Shown piece after piece: positions 28,733-37,757 of a DNA stretch of 64,000 nt (its first letter is position 1; each line of letters opens with the position of its first letter). Under the pieces are notes generated by a model. That model made no database searches. It was not told the DNA's origin and was given only the letters and a program-made list of their open reading frames with translations. The position numbers and the translations under genes are program-made. The stretch lies in the NCBI RefSeq assembly GCF_030548465.1, contig NZ_JAUOSF010000008.1, positions 124,001 to 188,000 of the forward strand, written 5' to 3'. The stretch is from Tamlana sp. 2_MG-2023 (GTDB lineage Bacteria; Bacteroidota; Bacteroidia; Flavobacteriales; Flavobacteriaceae).

Positions 28733-29350
28733 AATATAACCCATTATAACTCCATCAAGTCCATTCATGAAATTTACTTCGGCATAACTATGTAAAGCTA
28801 AAAACCCCATTGTATCTCAAATCTAAACTAAGAGTTTTCACTTTTAAATTCCGGTAAAACACGAATGTGGTTATTAAAGCTTATTTCTGATTCTAGTTGG
28901 ATCATTAATCAGATTTCCTACATTTTGAAATTAATAAAACAAGCTTCTTCATACCAATCCCTAAATATTATTAGCAATAACAAAACGAGAAAACAATAAA
29001 ATAATCACCTTTTCAATACATAAATCCTATTTTATCATGATTTTTTTCACGATTCAATACCTCTATAAAAGACATTAACCTTGATTGATCTAATAGTTTG
29101 ATTAACTTAAGCATATTATTTAACGAAAAATTCAGCACCACCAAATAATTAAACAACTGCACGACAGTCTTTTAACTTCTAAAATAGCATCTATATTAGT
29201 ATGTCTAGTTTTAGTCTAGTTAGAAAAAAGCAAAAAAAAATTGAATGAAAACTGTAAACCATTAACTTTAGTCAGATGTATACCAACATAAACCCTAATC
29301 GGTTTTTAAATTCAACAACTAAAACAACTTAAGTAATTAAAACTAATTTT
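28733..29350. other. Intergenic region before the second SusCD operon
   Basis: This AT-rich stretch holds no open frame of note. The distal 110 bp contain the probable promoter of the second SusC gene. A short direct repeat gtctagttttagtctagtt lies just upstream of the -33 box, at about 29200-29220, and could be a regulator site. Confidence 0.5.
29241..29270 (+). promoter_or_regulatory. Probable flavobacterial promoter of the second SusC gene
   Basis: TTG at 29241-29243 and taacttta at 29263-29270 are separated by 19 bp. This fits the Bacteroidota consensus TTG-N17-23-TAnnTTTG with one mismatch in the -7 box. It would give a leader of about 75 nt before the SusC ATG at 29351. Confidence 0.5.
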
Positions 29351-32300
29351 ATGAAACAGATGAAAAAACGACCATGGGGTAAAAAGCTATTTTTTAGTTT
29401 TTTACTCTTATCATGTATGTCCTTATCGGGATTCGCCCAAAATGTAATTACCGGTAAAGTTATAGATGAGTCAGGAATGGTAATTCCTGGAGCAACCATT
29501 CTAGTTAAGGGTACAACAAAAGGAACCGTTTCAGACTTCGACGGAAATTACACCCTAGAAGCGACCTCAGAAGATAATTTAATATTCTCTTATATAGGTT
29601 ATAAAACTATAGAAATTAAAGTAGGCACACAAACCACAGTTAACGTAACACTAACCGAAGATACTAGCGAGCTTGAAGAGGTGGTTGTAGTAGGCTATGG
29701 AACAGTAAAGAAAAGTGATGTTGTAGGCTCTGTTTCTCAAGTTACTTCTAAATCCTTCGAAGACCAACCCTTAACCCGTACAGAAGATGCCTTACAAGGC
29801 CGAGCCTCGGGGGTGAAAGTTACACGAAGTTCAGGACAACCTGGAGGATCAATAAAAGTTCGTATAAGAGGGGTGAACTCCATAACAGGAAATAATAGCC
29901 CATTAATAGTAATCGATGGTGTTATTGGTGGCGACTTAAGCACCATAAACCCAAGCGACATTGAAGCTATGGACGTATTAAAAGATGCTTCCGCAACTGC
30001 AATATACGGTTCAAGAGGATCTAATGGTGTGATATTAGTAACCACTAAAAAAGGTCGAGGTAAAGCAAAAATATCTTTTGATAGCTTTGTTTCTTTCGAC
30101 AACATTCCAGAGTTACTTCCAACGCTTGGTGCGGCCGATTTTGCTAGAATAGAAAATTCCAGTAGAGCTCGAGTTGGATCTCCTGCTATTTATTCAGATG
30201 CTGAAATAGCGTTCTTTGAAGAAAATGGAGGCACTAATTACCAAGAAGAGTTATTTGACCAACAAGGGATGACACAAAATTTTCAAATGACGGCCAGCGG
30301 AGGTTCAGAAAATGGAAATATTAACTATTTCCTCTCTGGAAATTATGTTAAACAAACAGGTATGGTTATCGAAACTGGATACGAGAAATACTCGCTGAGA
30401 TCAAATCTCGATGCTAAAATTTCTGACAAGTTTGAAATAGGATTAAACTTATCTCTAGTTCGTGATGAAACGGAAAACGATTTAAATTCATTTAGCTTAT
30501 TTAACGGACGTAAAATCATGCAAGCCGCAACTTGGGATCCTACTACCCCCGTTTATAACGACAGTGGCGAATACAATTACTTTTCATTAAAAAGTGTAGC
30601 TAGTGGTACTATTAACCCTATCGCTGAAATGAGAGAGTCTCAAATTAATTTTTTAAGAAATCGAGTTGACATTAACCTCAATGCCAAATATGATTTTACA
30701 GACAATCTATCCTATGCATTAATTGTTGGAGCGAATACAGTCAATACCAAACAAGAACGTTATGACATTAGTATATCAAAGCCAGATGCAACCTATTCTG
30801 GAACAGATAACACAAGCTATCAAATAAGTAACATATTAACTTGGTCCAACACTTATGGTAAACACAATATTAACGCTACTGGACTCTATGAATTTTCAAG
30901 TTCGGAATACAGCCAAAATGGTTACTCTGCCTATGACTATCTGATTTCAGGAAGTTTTTATTTAGCAGAATTAGCAGAATCCTTTGCCGCTTCAAATATT
31001 TATAACAAATCGGATATACAGTCTGTGATGGCTAGAGCTGCTTACGTTTATGATGAAAGTTTATTTCTAACAGCAACCATTAGAATGGATCAATCTTCTC
31101 GTTTCAGAAAAGATGAAAATACAGGATACTTCCCTTCTTTAGCCCTAAAATATAGTTTTAAAAAATGGAACTTTATTGAAAACGGGAACTTTTTAAGTGA
31201 TTTGGCTATTCGAGCTGGATGGGGACAAGTAGGTAATCAAAATATTGCACCTTATAGTACATTCCCGAGTTCTCAAATTGGTGGCACAGATGCCTCTTAT
31301 CCTTTTACAGGAGGAACACCTTCTCCAGGAGCTGTACCAGAAGGATATGGGAATGAAGACTTAACTTGGGAAACCACCACACAAACCAATGTTGGCTTAG
31401 ATTTAGCCTTTTGGAATGGAAGAGCAAACTTCACCATTGATGGTTATAAGAAAAATACAACCGATTTATTATTAAATGTACCTGTTCCAGGTACTAATGG
31501 TGGCGGTTTTATACCACAGAATATTGGTGAGGTTGAAAACTATGGTTACGATATCACTTTAGGTGGTTATATTATTTCAAACGACAACTTTAATTGGGAA
31601 TCAAATGTTAACTTTTCTTATGTAAGGAATGAAGTTGTAGACCTTGGAGAGGAAGATTTTATTCAAGGTTCATTTGAAGCTACCGATGGCACACAATCCT
31701 ACTGGAATATTATTGAAAAAGGAGAGCCATTAGGTCAATTCTTAGGTGCAACATTTTTAGGAACTTGGAAAACCTCCGAAGCGACAGAAGCTGCACAATT
31801 TGGTAGAGCGCCAGGGGATCCTAAGTATTTAAGAGATGATTCTGGAGAAATTGTTTACCAAGCTATAGGAAATGGTACGCCAACAACTTTTTGGGGATTC
31901 AATAACACCTTTAGTTATAAAAACTGGGACTTAAATTTACTTATTCAAGGTGTCCACGGATTTGAGGTATATAACACTATGAGAGGGACTATTAATGGTC
32001 CACAAAGAAGTTTTATGTCTCCAGATCAATTAAACCAATGGACACCGCAAAATGAAACCGATATTCCTGCTGGCGGACAAAGCATCATTGGATCCTCTAG
32101 GTTTGTAGAAAATGGTAGTTTTGTTAGATTACAAAATTTAGCCATAGGTTACACCTTACGTGAAATAGGACCAATAGAATCTTTAAGATTATATGCTAGT
32201 GGTCAGAACTTATTCTTGATCACAGATTACCAAGGCTACGACCCAGAACTTAACACGATTACGGCAGTACCAGAAGATAGAGGAAATGGCGATGTGGCTG

Positions 32301-32368
32301 CTGGAATTGATGCTGGTGCCTATCCTAACCCTAGAACATTTACTCTAGGATGTAAATTAAATTTTTAA
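29351..32368 (+). CDS. susC: SusC-like TonB-dependent outer-membrane transporter (second pair)
   Basis: This 1005-residue transporter has a signal peptide ending near SGFAQ (residue 30), a carboxypeptidase-D-like domain (ITGKVIDESGMVIPGATI), a TonB-box-like LEEVVVVGYGTV, a plug domain (RIRGVNSITGNNSPLIVIDG) and a beta-barrel ending in LGCKLNF. It differs substantially from the first SusC in the barrel, so it probably takes up a different oligosaccharide or a differently decorated one. It has its own promoter and forms an operon only with the SusD gene 18 bp downstream. Confidence 0.95.
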   Translation: MKQMKKRPWGKKLFFSFLLLSCMSLSGFAQNVITGKVIDESGMVIPGATILVKGTTKGTVSDFDGNYTLEATSEDNLIFSYIGYKTIEIKVGTQTTVNVTLTEDTSELEEVVVVGYGTVKKSDVVGSVSQVTSKSFEDQPLTRTEDALQGRASGVKVTRSSGQPGGSIKVRIRGVNSITGNNSPLIVIDGVIGGDLSTINPSDIEAMDVLKDASATAIYGSRGSNGVILVTTKKGRGKAKISFDSFVSFDNIPELLPTLGAADFARIENSSRARVGSPAIYSDAEIAFFEENGGTNYQEELFDQQGMTQNFQMTASGGSENGNINYFLSGNYVKQTGMVIETGYEKYSLRSNLDAKISDKFEIGLNLSLVRDETENDLNSFSLFNGRKIMQAATWDPTTPVYNDSGEYNYFSLKSVASGTINPIAEMRESQINFLRNRVDINLNAKYDFTDNLSYALIVGANTVNTKQERYDISISKPDATYSGTDNTSYQISNILTWSNTYGKHNINATGLYEFSSSEYSQNGYSAYDYLISGSFYLAELAESFAASNIYNKSDIQSVMARAAYVYDESLFLTATIRMDQSSRFRKDENTGYFPSLALKYSFKKWNFIENGNFLSDLAIRAGWGQVGNQNIAPYSTFPSSQIGGTDASYPFTGGTPSPGAVPEGYGNEDLTWETTTQTNVGLDLAFWNGRANFTIDGYKKNTTDLLLNVPVPGTNGGGFIPQNIGEVENYGYDITLGGYIISNDNFNWESNVNFSYVRNEVVDLGEEDFIQGSFEATDGTQSYWNIIEKGEPLGQFLGATFLGTWKTSEATEAAQFGRAPGDPKYLRDDSGEIVYQAIGNGTPTTFWGFNNTFSYKNWDLNLLIQGVHGFEVYNTMRGTINGPQRSFMSPDQLNQWTPQNETDIPAGGQSIIGSSRFVENGSFVRLQNLAIGYTLREIGPIESLRLYASGQNLFLITDYQGYDPELNTITAVPEDRGNGDVAAGIDAGAYPNPRTFTLGCKLNF

Positions 32369-32386
32369 TAAAAAATTGATCAAAAT

Positions 32387-33907
32387 ATGTATACTAAAAA
32401 TAAAACACTAAAATATCTAAGCAGCAAAGTATCGTTGGTAGTGACACTCATACTCACCTTGATGTGTCAAAACTGTGCAGATTTAGACGAAGATCCTACT
32501 ACTTCACAATTAGCGCCAGGACAATTTACTTCATTAGAAGATTTTGACCTTGGTGTAACTGGCGTATATGGTAAGCTTAGAACAGCCTCGCAATGGACAA
32601 CCTTTTTTGTTTTTGGCTGGGCTGGCGATGATATAACAACTCACCGAGCCTTAAACAAAGCTCCATTTAGAGAATACGACCAAATGAATGTTTCAAGTGA
32701 CAATCCAAGATCCTTAAGTAATTGGAACGATGTTTACTCGATGATTAGAGCTGTAAATACAGTTATAGAAAGTGCTCAAGGATTATCTGTACCAGATCAA
32801 GAAGGCTACGACAGATTGCTAGGTGAATCACATTTTTTAAGAGGTACACTTTTTCTACATATGACTAGAATACATGGTAGAATCCCTTTACCCCTATCTT
32901 CTGCCCCAGATTTTGAAATAGGATTAGCGACACAACAAGAAGTTTATGAACAAGTAGAACGTGATTTATTATTAGCTGAAAGTCTACTTCCTGATCTATA
33001 CCCAGGTGTTATCGCCGGGGCACCACGTCCAAACAAAGGAAGTGCCCAAGCAATTTTGTCTCGTCTATATCTTAACTGGGCTGGTTACCCTTTAAAGGAC
33101 AACACCAAATATACCGAAGCCGCTGATGTTGCTAAAAAAGTAATTGACAACCATCCCGCTCACGGGTTTGAGCTACTTAGCGACTTAAATGATTTATGGA
33201 AGGTTGAAAATAGATTTAACAGTGAATCTGTTTGGACCATCGCATACAGTAATCCTTCAAATTTAGGTAATAGAAAATATGGGATTTTAGGCTACCCTTC
33301 TGATGTAGAAGGTGGTTGGTCTGAAACTTTTGCTGAAGTTCGATTTTTTGAAGACTTTCCAGAAGGACCAAGAAAAGAAGCTACATATAGAACCGATTTA
33401 GATTGGAAAAACTTTCAAGATCAGGTACAACCAATTTTCACCAAAATTGCAGGACCACAAGGTGATTTACCTAGTCAATGGTCTACCGATAGAAACGATT
33501 TCTATATGCGTTATGCCGAAGTACTACTTAATTATGCCGAAGCCTCTGGACGTTCAGGATCACCAACCGCCGAAGCTTGGGAAGCACTTAATAAAATTAG
33601 AAGGAGAGCCGCTGGAAAACCTTTCAATACTCCAGATCCTAGTGTAGATTTAACATCTGGAGATTTAGGAGAATTAGCATTTACTGAAAGGAAATGGGAG
33701 TTTGCAGGTGAATACCTGAGATACAACGATTTGGTACGCATGGAACGTGTTGCAGACGCCTTGAGTGATCAAGCACGAACACCGTTAGATCCAAACATTT
33801 CATTATCAAATCCAGTAGTAGGCTCCTTGTCTCCTGACAACTACTTTGCACCAATTCCACAAATAGAAATCGATCTAAATCCAAACTTAGATCCTGATAA
33901 TAATTAA
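32387..33907 (+). CDS. susD: SusD/RagB-like glycan-binding lipoprotein (second pair)
   Basis: This 506-residue lipoprotein (MCQNCADLDEDPTTSQ, lipid Cys at about 30) has the SusD helical scaffold (YDRLLGESHFLRGTLFLHM; YMRYAEVLLNYAEASGRSG) and the C-terminal signature (FTERKWEFAGEYLRYNDLVR). It pairs with the SusC transporter encoded just upstream. No third binding lipoprotein follows; the transcript ends at the terminator at 33938. Confidence 0.94.
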   Translation: MYTKNKTLKYLSSKVSLVVTLILTLMCQNCADLDEDPTTSQLAPGQFTSLEDFDLGVTGVYGKLRTASQWTTFFVFGWAGDDITTHRALNKAPFREYDQMNVSSDNPRSLSNWNDVYSMIRAVNTVIESAQGLSVPDQEGYDRLLGESHFLRGTLFLHMTRIHGRIPLPLSSAPDFEIGLATQQEVYEQVERDLLLAESLLPDLYPGVIAGAPRPNKGSAQAILSRLYLNWAGYPLKDNTKYTEAADVAKKVIDNHPAHGFELLSDLNDLWKVENRFNSESVWTIAYSNPSNLGNRKYGILGYPSDVEGGWSETFAEVRFFEDFPEGPRKEATYRTDLDWKNFQDQVQPIFTKIAGPQGDLPSQWSTDRNDFYMRYAEVLLNYAEASGRSGSPTAEAWEALNKIRRRAAGKPFNTPDPSVDLTSGDLGELAFTERKWEFAGEYLRYNDLVRMERVADALSDQARTPLDPNISLSNPVVGSLSPDNYFAPIPQIEIDLNPNLDPDNN

Positions 33908-33937
33908 AAAATAAACACATTGAATTAGTTATTTTTT

Positions 33938-33975
33938 AAAACGGTAAGACTTCAAAAAGTCTTACCGTTTTTATT
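33938..33975 (+). terminator. Intrinsic terminator after the second SusCD operon
   Basis: A 15-bp perfect stem (33938-33952 aaaacggtaagactt with 33957-33971) with loop caaa is followed by T-rich sequence. It lies 31 bp past the SusD stop codon. Confidence 0.9.
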
Positions 33976-34043
33976 ATTTGACAAAATAAATCCGCATATA
34001 TTATTATATTAACATCCTAATTAGAACTAAAAGCTAATTTGTT

Positions 34044-37000
34044 ATGATCAAACAAACCAAACTACACTTTGTACTTCCATTATTTATTATAACACTATTA
34101 TTTGCTTGTTCTGACTCAAAAAAACAACAACGAACAACAGAACCAAGTGAGACCACAAAAGACCTGCTTTTCACCTCTATTTCCTCAGAATATTCCGGAA
34201 TTAACTTCACAAATACCCTAGAAGAAACAGTAGATACCAACTACTACCAATACATGTACGCTTATGTTGGCGGGGGTGTTGCTGCAGCCGATTTTAATAA
34301 CGACGGACTGGAAGACTTATTTTTCATTTCCAACAGTTTCGAAAACAAACTCTACCTGAACAAAGGCAAACTAAAATTTGAAGACATTACCGAACAAGCT
34401 GGAATAACCAAAAGAACCGGTTTCGACACCGGGGTTACGGTGGTCGACATTAATAACGATGGTTATTTAGACATATATATTGTTAGAGGCGGATCGACAG
34501 CTCAAGAAGCCACTTATGCCAATATGTTATATATTAATAATGGTGATTTAAGCTTTACAGAGCGTGCCGAAGAATTTGGTCTAGCAGATACCAACCGAGG
34601 CATTCACGCTACATTTTTTGATTATGACAAAGATGGCGACTTGGACGTATATATCTCGAACACCCCAGATATGACTACTAAGACAGAAGTTTTAGATTTA
34701 AAAGCCATACAAACTGACCCTGAAACTATAGCTCGAAAAGGTAGCGACAAACTCTATAATAACGATGGTACGGGTCACTTTACAGACGTTTCAACCAAAT
34801 CAGGTATTATGCCCGACCTTGGTTTTGGCTTACACCCTCAAGTTGGCGATTTAAATAATGATGGCTGGCTAGACATTTATGTGTGTAACGATTTTAATAT
34901 GCCCGATTTCGTCTACATCAACAATCAAGATGGTACCTTTTCAGAAAAAAGAAATGAAACCGTAAAACACATGTCTTTTAACAGTATGGGTGGCGATATG
35001 GCCGATATTAATAATGATGGTTTAGAAGATATTTTAACCTTGGATATGAATCCGCAAGATTATATACGATCTAAAACTACTATGGGAATGACTTCAATTC
35101 CTGAGTTTGAAAAAATGGTTGCTAGTAATTACCATTACCAATACATGCACAATATGTTACAATTGAATAACGGTAATGGCACCTTTAGTGAAATTTCACA
35201 ACTAGCCGGAATAGGCAATACTGATTGGAGCTGGGCCATATTATCGGCAGATTTCGATTTAGATGGCTATAACGATGTATATGTAACCAATGGCGTTTTT
35301 AGAGATGTAATAGACAAGGATAAAAACAACGAAATTAAAGCCTTGCTACGACAAAATAATAGAAAACCAACGAAAGAAGATTTCCTTACCTACTCGCAAA
35401 TGCTACCCCAACAAAAGTTAGTTAACTACCTATTTAAAAACAATGGCGATCTTACATTTACAGACGAATCTTCCAACTGGGTCGATGCAACACCAACATT
35501 TTCGAATGGCGCAGTCTATTCCGATTTAGATAACGATGGTGATTTAGAGCTTGTTGTAAACAATATTAATGAGCATGCCACGATATTAAAAAACAATGCT
35601 ATCGAGCAAACCTTAGGAAACTATTTACAACTTCATTTTAAAGGCCCAAAAGACAACAGCTTTGGTCTTGGCACCGTAGCCAATTTATATTTTGAAAATG
35701 GAGACATTCAAACGAGACAGTTGGTGAATTCTAAAGGCTTTATATCATCTGTTTCGAACACATTACATTTTGGTTTGGCAAAAAAAACAGGCATAGAAAA
35801 ATTAGAAATAATCTGGATGGATGGAAAAAAGCAAGTCATTGACAAACCAACAGTGAATCAAGTTTTAACAGTAGATTATGCCAATTCTAGTAACATACCA
35901 GAATCGCAAGAATCAAAAAACACTATATTCACTGAAATTCCATTTGATTACAGGCATGTCGACCCGTATTACAACGACTTCAACACCCAAATTCTTTTAC
36001 CACATAAATTATCGCAAACTGGTCCAGCAGTAGCGGTAGCCGATTTAAACGGTGATGGTTATGATGATGTGTATCTAGGTGGCGGTCATTCCCAACCCGG
36101 ACAATTGCTTTTGAGTAATTCCAAAGGTGGATTTTCAGTAAAAACCGTAACTGCCTTCGAAAACGACAAACAATATGAGGATGTCGGTGCTGTATTTTTT
36201 GATACCGATCAAGATGGCGACTTAGACTTATACGTGGTGAGCGGTAGTTACGAATTTGTTAGAACCCCAAAGTTACTCCTCGACCGTTTATATATTAATG
36301 ATGGAGCAGGGAAGTTTTCAAAATCTAACGATGCATTACCAGACATGGTCGCGGCTGGTTCGGTAGTAAAACCGTACGACTACGATCAAGATGGTGATAT
36401 TGATTTATTTGTTGGCGGACGCGTAATTCCGAATAAATATCCTTACGCTCCTAAAAGTTACATCTTGCAAAACAATCAGGGTAAATTTACAGTAGTTACA
36501 CCTACTATAGCACCAGAATTAGAACAAATAGGTATGGTTACTGATGCTGTTTGGGAAGACATGAACGGCGATTCTATTTTAGACTTACTTGTAACTGGGG
36601 AATGGATGGGAATCCATGTTTTTATAAATGAAAATCGCAAATTAACGAAAAGTACCAATTTTAAAACCTTAGAGGAAACTACAGGATGGTGGAACCGATT
36701 ATATTTTGCCGATGTAGATCAAGATGGTGATAAGGATCTTATTGCAGGAAATTTAGGTCTGAATTATAAATTTCATGCTACTAAAGAAAAACCATTTCAA
36801 ATTTATACGAAAGATTTTGATTTTAATGGTACAGAAGACATCATGCTGGCCAAATACGACAAGGATAAGCAAGTGCCAATTCGTGGAAAAGGTTGTACTG
36901 CACAACAAATGCCTCATTTAGCTAAAAAAATTAAATCGTATGAAGACTTTGCCAGTAGAGATTTAGCTGGCATTGTAGGAGAAGGTATAAAAAGCGCCTA

Positions 37001-37385
37001 TCATTTGTCGGTAAACGAATTCCGATCGGGAGTTTTCAAGAATAATGGAGATGGTAATTTTGTTTTTGAACCGTTTGAAAACACCTTACAACAATCTCCA
37101 ATAAATGGTATAGCTTATCACGACTTCAATGGCGACACCCTACCCGATATATTATGTGTTGGAAATAATTATATGTCGGAAGTGGAAACTACAAAGGCTG
37201 ATGCCGGTATCGGCACCTTATTATTAAAGAATCCTGACTCAAACTTTCACACCATCTCTAATCTAGACTCCGGATTCTTTGCCCCTAACGACACGAGAAA
37301 CGTGACCTCATTAAAAAGTGCTTCAGGAGATCTTATTCTTGTGGTTAACAATAATAACAAACACCAACTTTTTAAAATAAATTAA
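34044..37385 (+). CDS. FG-GAP/VCBS repeat lipoprotein with ASPIC/UnbV domain
   Basis: This 1113-residue lipoprotein (LLFACSDSKK, Cys22) contains at least a dozen calcium-binding-like repeats of the pattern DxDxDGxxDxY, for example DINNDGYLDIYI, DYDKDGDLDVYI and DVDQDGDKDLIAG. They form one or two FG-GAP beta-propellers. An ASPIC/UnbV domain sits in the middle at about residues 535-615 (FGLGTVANLYFENG, then IEKLEIIWMDGKKQV). The architecture matches the CRTAC1 family, common near SusCD genes in marine Bacteroidota; no enzymatic function is established. It is separated from the SusD gene by a terminator, so it has its own promoter. It may bind glycan or ligand at the surface in a calcium-dependent way. 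Confidence 0.85.
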   Translation: MIKQTKLHFVLPLFIITLLFACSDSKKQQRTTEPSETTKDLLFTSISSEYSGINFTNTLEETVDTNYYQYMYAYVGGGVAAADFNNDGLEDLFFISNSFENKLYLNKGKLKFEDITEQAGITKRTGFDTGVTVVDINNDGYLDIYIVRGGSTAQEATYANMLYINNGDLSFTERAEEFGLADTNRGIHATFFDYDKDGDLDVYISNTPDMTTKTEVLDLKAIQTDPETIARKGSDKLYNNDGTGHFTDVSTKSGIMPDLGFGLHPQVGDLNNDGWLDIYVCNDFNMPDFVYINNQDGTFSEKRNETVKHMSFNSMGGDMADINNDGLEDILTLDMNPQDYIRSKTTMGMTSIPEFEKMVASNYHYQYMHNMLQLNNGNGTFSEISQLAGIGNTDWSWAILSADFDLDGYNDVYVTNGVFRDVIDKDKNNEIKALLRQNNRKPTKEDFLTYSQMLPQQKLVNYLFKNNGDLTFTDESSNWVDATPTFSNGAVYSDLDNDGDLELVVNNINEHATILKNNAIEQTLGNYLQLHFKGPKDNSFGLGTVANLYFENGDIQTRQLVNSKGFISSVSNTLHFGLAKKTGIEKLEIIWMDGKKQVIDKPTVNQVLTVDYANSSNIPESQESKNTIFTEIPFDYRHVDPYYNDFNTQILLPHKLSQTGPAVAVADLNGDGYDDVYLGGGHSQPGQLLLSNSKGGFSVKTVTAFENDKQYEDVGAVFFDTDQDGDLDLYVVSGSYEFVRTPKLLLDRLYINDGAGKFSKSNDALPDMVAAGSVVKPYDYDQDGDIDLFVGGRVIPNKYPYAPKSYILQNNQGKFTVVTPTIAPELEQIGMVTDAVWEDMNGDSILDLLVTGEWMGIHVFINENRKLTKSTNFKTLEETTGWWNRLYFADVDQDGDKDLIAGNLGLNYKFHATKEKPFQIYTKDFDFNGTEDIMLAKYDKDKQVPIRGKGCTAQQMPHLAKKIKSYEDFASRDLAGIVGEGIKSAYHLSVNEFRSGVFKNNGDGNFVFEPFENTLQQSPINGIAYHDFNGDTLPDILCVGNNYMSEVETTKADAGIGTLLLKNPDSNFHTISNLDSGFFAPNDTRNVTSLKSASGDLILVVNNNNKHQLFKIN

Positions 37386-37757
37386 AAATTGTAAATGGGT
37401 TATTGGAAGGTTTTAGCACACGTTGTGAATTGTTCGGATATCCACTAGAACTTGCTTGAATGCGTATTAAAAATGTACGAGCAGTATTTGATGAGATGCT
37501 GAAAGGCCTTCAGCATGACATAATTATAATTAAAAGGGCGGATTTCAATGAGAAATCCGCCCTTATTATTTTCAACATATTTAATTTCCTAAAACAGCTA
37601 AAACCACTATCACAAAACTATTCACCTAAATTAACCAATCCCTAAAGAGAACATTTTTTTAAAACAATCGATGGTGGTTTTTGTAAGCATTAAAAAAACA
37701 ATTTAAACGTACTTTCACCAACCAATTGAAGGAAATCGAAGTTAGAAAAGTTAGTAT
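37386..37757. other. Convergent intergenic region with repeat hairpin and terminator
   Basis: The spacer lies between two convergent genes. It holds an 8-bp stem hairpin (atgctgaa/ttcagcat, 37496-37516) inside gagatgctgaaaggccttca, a type of short palindrome often dispersed in flavobacterial genomes, and then the strong terminator at 37533-37565. No coding sequence is supported. Confidence 0.55.
37533..37570. terminator. Bidirectional intrinsic terminator between convergent genes
   Basis: A 13-bp stem (agggcggatttc at 37535-37546 plus the flanking base, pairing with 37552-37564) with a 5-base loop aatga is bordered by A-rich and T-rich sequence on both sides. It can serve both the FG-GAP gene from the left and the beta-helix gene from the right, although it is 150-190 bp from each stop codon. 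Confidence 0.85.

Noticed and set aside
29737-30105. 122-codon open frame antisense to the second SusC plug domain
   Set aside because: The plug region is strongly conserved on the other strand; no independent evidence supports this frame.
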